Shown here one piece after another: positions 60,843 to 64,000 of a stretch of 64,000 nucleotides of DNA (its first letter is position 1; every line of letters starts with the position of its first letter). Under the pieces are notes generated by a model. The model searched no databases. It saw nothing but the letters and a program-made list of their open reading frames with translations, and was not told where the DNA came from. This stretch comes from Malachius bipustulatus. Taxonomy: Eukaryota > Arthropoda > Insecta > Coleoptera > Melyridae. The position numbers were made by a program, and so were the translations under genes. The DNA lies in contig OU342630.1 in assembly GCA_910589415.1 (NCBI GenBank), positions 64,786,186 to 64,850,185 of the forward strand, read 5' to 3'.

Positions 60843-61628
60843 CTGCAAGGAAAATTGTCTTTTAATAAATATTTTACTTATAATTTTTAGATTATCTGGA
60901 TCATCATTTTATCAAAATATTCAAACCAGCTTGCAGCAATTTTGCAATTATTATTAACTCAATAATTTACTATTTTATAATTATTGCCTTTACAATCAAG
61001 ACTCTTGTCGATTGTTTATCGTTTCGCACTCTTCACTGAGCAACACTGACTGCCACTGCCTGCTTGCTGCGCTCATATACATCCTTAGTGTTCTTCTGGA
61101 ACGCGCCTCTAGAATTAACTAAATCCCGAATGTCTTTCTGGAGTTCCGAATTTTCTATTCCTTTAACGTTCTGGACAGGAGAAAGTTAGTTCTCTACCGT
61201 TCTGTTTTATGGTGGAGAATTTTCCCATAGATTCCGCTTCTGATATCAGGACAGCAGCAGTAATAGAAGGTATGCAGAACCTGGTCATAAAATGAGTAAT
61301 ACATGATTTTTTTCCAAAGCCTACCTGAGTTGTGTTTTCATTTTGCTCACACGATAGTAGGAATAGTCAACTCAAATAATTAGGTTTTATGCTGCCTTAA
61401 AGCCATGTAGTTAAAAAAAAACAGTAATGTATAAGGGTAAGTCCCCAAAATACCCCTAATAAAGTCCCATTCATTTCAGCCGCCGCGGGTGGTGGAAGAT
61501 ATGACTCAAAAGTCCCCATTTTCAGTTTTTGTTTTTATTATTTGAGTTTGTTTAATTTTCTTTAAATAATATCCAATTAATGCATAAAAGAATGAAGGTA
61601 GGTCGTATGAGTATAAAGCACATAAAGT

Positions 61629-62338
61629 GCAATTACTAGCCTGTTAGGTGGGTTCGGAGCATTCCTCCATCGCCTATAACAGTTGTCATGCTGGCAGTGC
61701 CCGAAACTTCAATCGAGAGAGCTTCCACACATCCAAAAACAGAGCCAACCAGAGAGTACCAGAACAAGCACAGACACGTGTCTCGCCCTATTGGGGCGCA
61801 TCAGTGTGTTGCATTCGAAGTATCTGGAGGATGTTAAAGGATACGTGGATGCTTGGGACCTCTTAAAACGGCCTGTTACACGGTTCTCCGTGTGGTGTAA
61901 AGTAGAGCGACATCTAGCGGTCAGTCTAAAGAACTAACCGTGACTTCACTCTAAGTTTATTTCTGTTTCAGACACCACCAATGTCAGACATTGACAATCA
62001 TGAAGCTGCAATAAACTTAGAGTGAACTCACGGTTAGTTCTTTAGACTGGCCGCTAGATGTCGCTCTACTTTACACCACACGGAGAACCGTGTAACCGTT
62101 TTAAGAGGTCCCAAGCATCCAGGTATCCTTTAACATCCTCCAGATACTCTGGATGCAACACACTGATGCGCCCCAATAGGACGAAACACGTGTCTGTGCT
62201 TGTTCTGGTACTCTCTGGTTGGCTCTGTTTTTGGATGTGTGGAAGCTCTCTCGATTGGAGTTTCGGGCACTGCCAGCATGACAACTGTTATGGACGATGG
62301 AGGAATACTCCGACTCCACTTAACAGGCTAGTAATTGC
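61629..62338. mobile_element. 710-bp near-perfect palindromic element in ABHD12 intron
   Basis: Left arm 61629-61962 (GCAATTACTAGCCTGTTAGG ... AACCGTGACTTCACTCTAAG) is inverted at 62017-62338 with only scattered differences; the central loop is about 55 bp (GTTTCAGACACCACCAATGT). CATCTAGCGG(T/C)CAGTCTAAA in each arm. Both arms yield mirror-image chance frames. No transposase. Could be a foldback transposon or an inverted duplication; no target duplication identified. Confidence 0.88.
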
Positions 62339-63387
62339 CCAATGGAATAATGGTCATTCTACGCGAGGTGAAGACGCTATTTTCTCTACGACTTTTATGC
62401 AAAAATAATCATACCCACAGCTTTTCAAATATTATATTTTTTAAGGCACCAGGTTATTAGCTATAGGAAAACGCATTGCTCGATACAATTTCAAGTAAAA
62501 ATACGACTTAATGAAGTACGATACCTAGTATTATTTCGTTTGATATTCGCAGGTGTTCGTGTCATTTTCATCCGATATTTATGTGTTTTGCCAGTTCTAT
62601 AGTCTTTCGATACCGTGATGTTTTCTTGCTTCTGAGAGCTACGATTGGCTCTAAGAGATAATTTTTTTTCATTATTTCACCAGCTGAGTTGTGATTGACT
62701 TTCATGCGTGGCTGTGCGTCGATTATCTTACCGCATGAGGAATTTAAGCTATCATATTATTCTGAAATCAGCAGGATAAATTATGAACCTTTTATTCAAT
62801 AGTTGTAGAGAAAACCCATAACTTTAACTTACAGCTCGAGCTCATGCTTGTAAGTCTGATGGTAACGTAAAACCTAGATACGGCATTCATAATTATTCAG
62901 GCCGCTGAAGTGGACTATCCCTACCACTAAAAGAATATTTGTCTAGCTGTTCTATTTAGAACAATCCTTGCGGCATGCGGTGGCGCGCCATCGTGTTGAT
63001 ACCAAATCACGTTGCGCAGTGCAATTTATATTAGATCGTCTAAAAACAACTCTTTCAAACAGCAGTTAAACGATGCGGCAGAATTTGTATTGGCAGTATA
63101 GACACTGGTGGTGGACTTTTCAAACATATGATAAAGTTAAAGTAGGGACCTAATTTCTCTTTCTCTGTAGCCGTTCTCCTTCTTAAAGTGCCATATACCC
63201 GAATCTCCAAAACAAAAGCCGATTAGTAAAAAAAGTTGGTATTTTTTGCATAAAATCCAATCTCAAACACTAATATGAATTCATTTTTCGACTCCTGGTA
63301 TAAAACACCCTGTAGATTTATTATAAAACTAGTTGATGATGTAAACGTTTTTTCATTTCGCGTTCGGTCCACAACACAATTATCAAG

Positions 63388-63460
63388 GTATTGATAGCCT
63401 AGCGGTTAAAGGCATTGTGCCGTGATCCAAAGATCCTGGGTTCGCTTCCCAAACAAGTCG
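63388..63460 (+). repeat. tRNA-like sequence (SINE head)
   Basis: A box TAGCCTAGCGGTTAAAGGC and B box GGGTTCGCTTCCC at tRNA spacing. Ends do not form an acceptor stem by eye, so a SINE head or tRNA pseudogene is more likely than a functional tRNA. Confidence 0.6.
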
Positions 63461-63626
63461 ACAAGCTTTTTTCTTCTATAAAATATAAAATATTTTCAAA
63501 ATTGATGGAACAAGAGGAAACAGAACTTACTGTCTAGGAAACAGACGCATTAAAAGCAGTCAAATGGAGCCCAATCGTACAAAAATCATTACACGAGTAA
63601 AAATTAAATAGTAAAAGAAAACTTAC

Positions 63627-63727
63627 ATGTGGGAAAGATGAGGCTTCTCAATAAGGCAGGGCAATATTTGAATACAAGCGGTAAAATTACAGTCACAGTC
63701 AGAAATAAGAGTAGTAGCACTATGAAT
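63627..63727 (-). CDS. Abhd12: ABHD12-like hydrolase, transmembrane exon
   Basis: 101-nt exon between acceptor ATCTTTTCAG (AG at 63729-63728) and donor ACAT|GTAAGT. Read in the phase set by the upstream exon it gives FIVLLLFLTVTVILPLVF, a transmembrane helix, then KYCPALLRSLIFPT. The CP and LIF motifs right after the helix are those found after the single membrane anchor of ABHD12 proteins. The exon leaves one base (T), which pairs with GG of the 60842 exon. All phases close. It would hold the hydrolase domain on the membrane. Confidence 0.85.
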
Positions 63728-63802
63728 CTGAAAAGATGTTAATAACTCCACATAAATTTTTGGATACTAAACGCAAAATAATATTATTATAATATTTCTT
63801 AC

Positions 63803-64000
63803 AGAAAGATGGTAGTTCCGATCAAAAACCTACAACATCCGCTTCTTTTGCGGTTTGGATACTTCGCTGTCATCTTCAAATGCTTCTTCTGATAATATTG
63901 CTCATTTTCTTCGGAGCCGTTTACATCGTACAAGAGATCATCGGCAGATTTGCATGTGTAAACAACTGCATCCTGTAATGTGATGTTATTATACTTCATT
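63803..64000 (-). CDS. Abhd12: ABHD12-like hydrolase, N-terminal cytosolic exon (runs off the window)
   Basis: Frame open to the window edge, possible ATG at 63999 (MKYNNITLQDAVVYTCKSAD). The encoded segment is hydrophilic, ends basic (KYPNRKRSGCCRF), then LIGTTIF, the start of the membrane anchor completed by the next exon. Donor TTTCT|GTAAGA leaves two bases, matching the A that begins the exon at 63727. Whether translation starts at 63999 or further upstream outside the window cannot be seen. Confidence 0.75.

Larger units (their letters stand above)
60843..63626 (-). other. Abhd12: ABHD12 intron
   Basis: GTAAGT donor at 63626 and TTGCAG acceptor at 60843. Carries a large palindrome (61629-62338) and a tRNA-derived SINE-like head (63388-63460). 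Joining the flanking exons gives TGG at the junction in frame. No other exon recognised inside. Confidence 0.75.

Noticed and set aside
61648..62408. Mirror-image frames of 72-116 aa on both strands
   Set aside because: Products of the palindrome arms; no protein family recognised.
63388..63460. Functional tRNA gene
   Set aside because: Promoter boxes are good but no pairing acceptor stem is visible; SINE head more likely.

Overview
This is a eukaryotic window, almost certainly from an insect nuclear genome. It is AT-rich, has long introns with GT-AG junctions, and is loaded with decayed jockey-, RTE- and R2-type LINEs, mariner and hAT relatives, many foldback elements whose ends read TACAGGGTGT, and an LTR element with an errantivirus-type env remnant. 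The insect order cannot be settled from this sequence.

Two host genes are readable, both on the minus strand. (1) enabled (Ena/VASP) runs from about 41.4 kb down to 8.3 kb. I can assemble it from exons whose splice phases close exactly: a distal first exon coding only ATG-AG (41390-41394), or a proximal alternative first exon coding 65 residues (17372-17568); then the EVH1/proline-rich exon (15986-16928), the EVH2 exon (14412-14862), and a 29-nt terminal coding exon (8323-8351). The distal form predicts 475 residues and the proximal form 539. (2) An ABHD12-like serine hydrolase enters from the right edge (exons 63803-64000, 63627-63727, 60112-60842 and a probable last exon 58060-58132). The exon that should carry the catalytic histidine was not found; a LINE and a SINE occupy that interval.

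Layout: 0.6-2.0 kb LINE; 2.7-4.9 kb dead mariner holding a LINE tail that itself holds a hAT-like MITE; 5.3-8.3 kb presumed ena 3' UTR; 8.6-13.2 kb four LINE fragments plus a MITE in the last ena intron; 14.4-17.6 kb ena coding exons; 19.4-39.8 kb the long first ena intron, full of foldback elements, tandem arrays, a new-looking TIR repeat family, an orphan R2-type endonuclease fragment and a ~3.4 kb inverted satellite; 41.4 kb distal ena promoter region; 43.8-50.6 kb a complete LTR element (1244-bp LTRs differing at one base seen, 4-bp target duplication GCGA) with no gag or pol and a broken env; 51.3-57.5 kb a chain of inverted-repeat elements; 58-64 kb ABHD12 with intronic LINE, SINEs and a ~710-bp near-perfect palindrome.

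There is no operon-like gene system here. The most informative items are the two ena first exons and micro last exon, the very young but gag/pol-less LTR element, the nested transposons, and the large palindromic structures that could make double-stranded RNA if transcribed within the introns that hold them.
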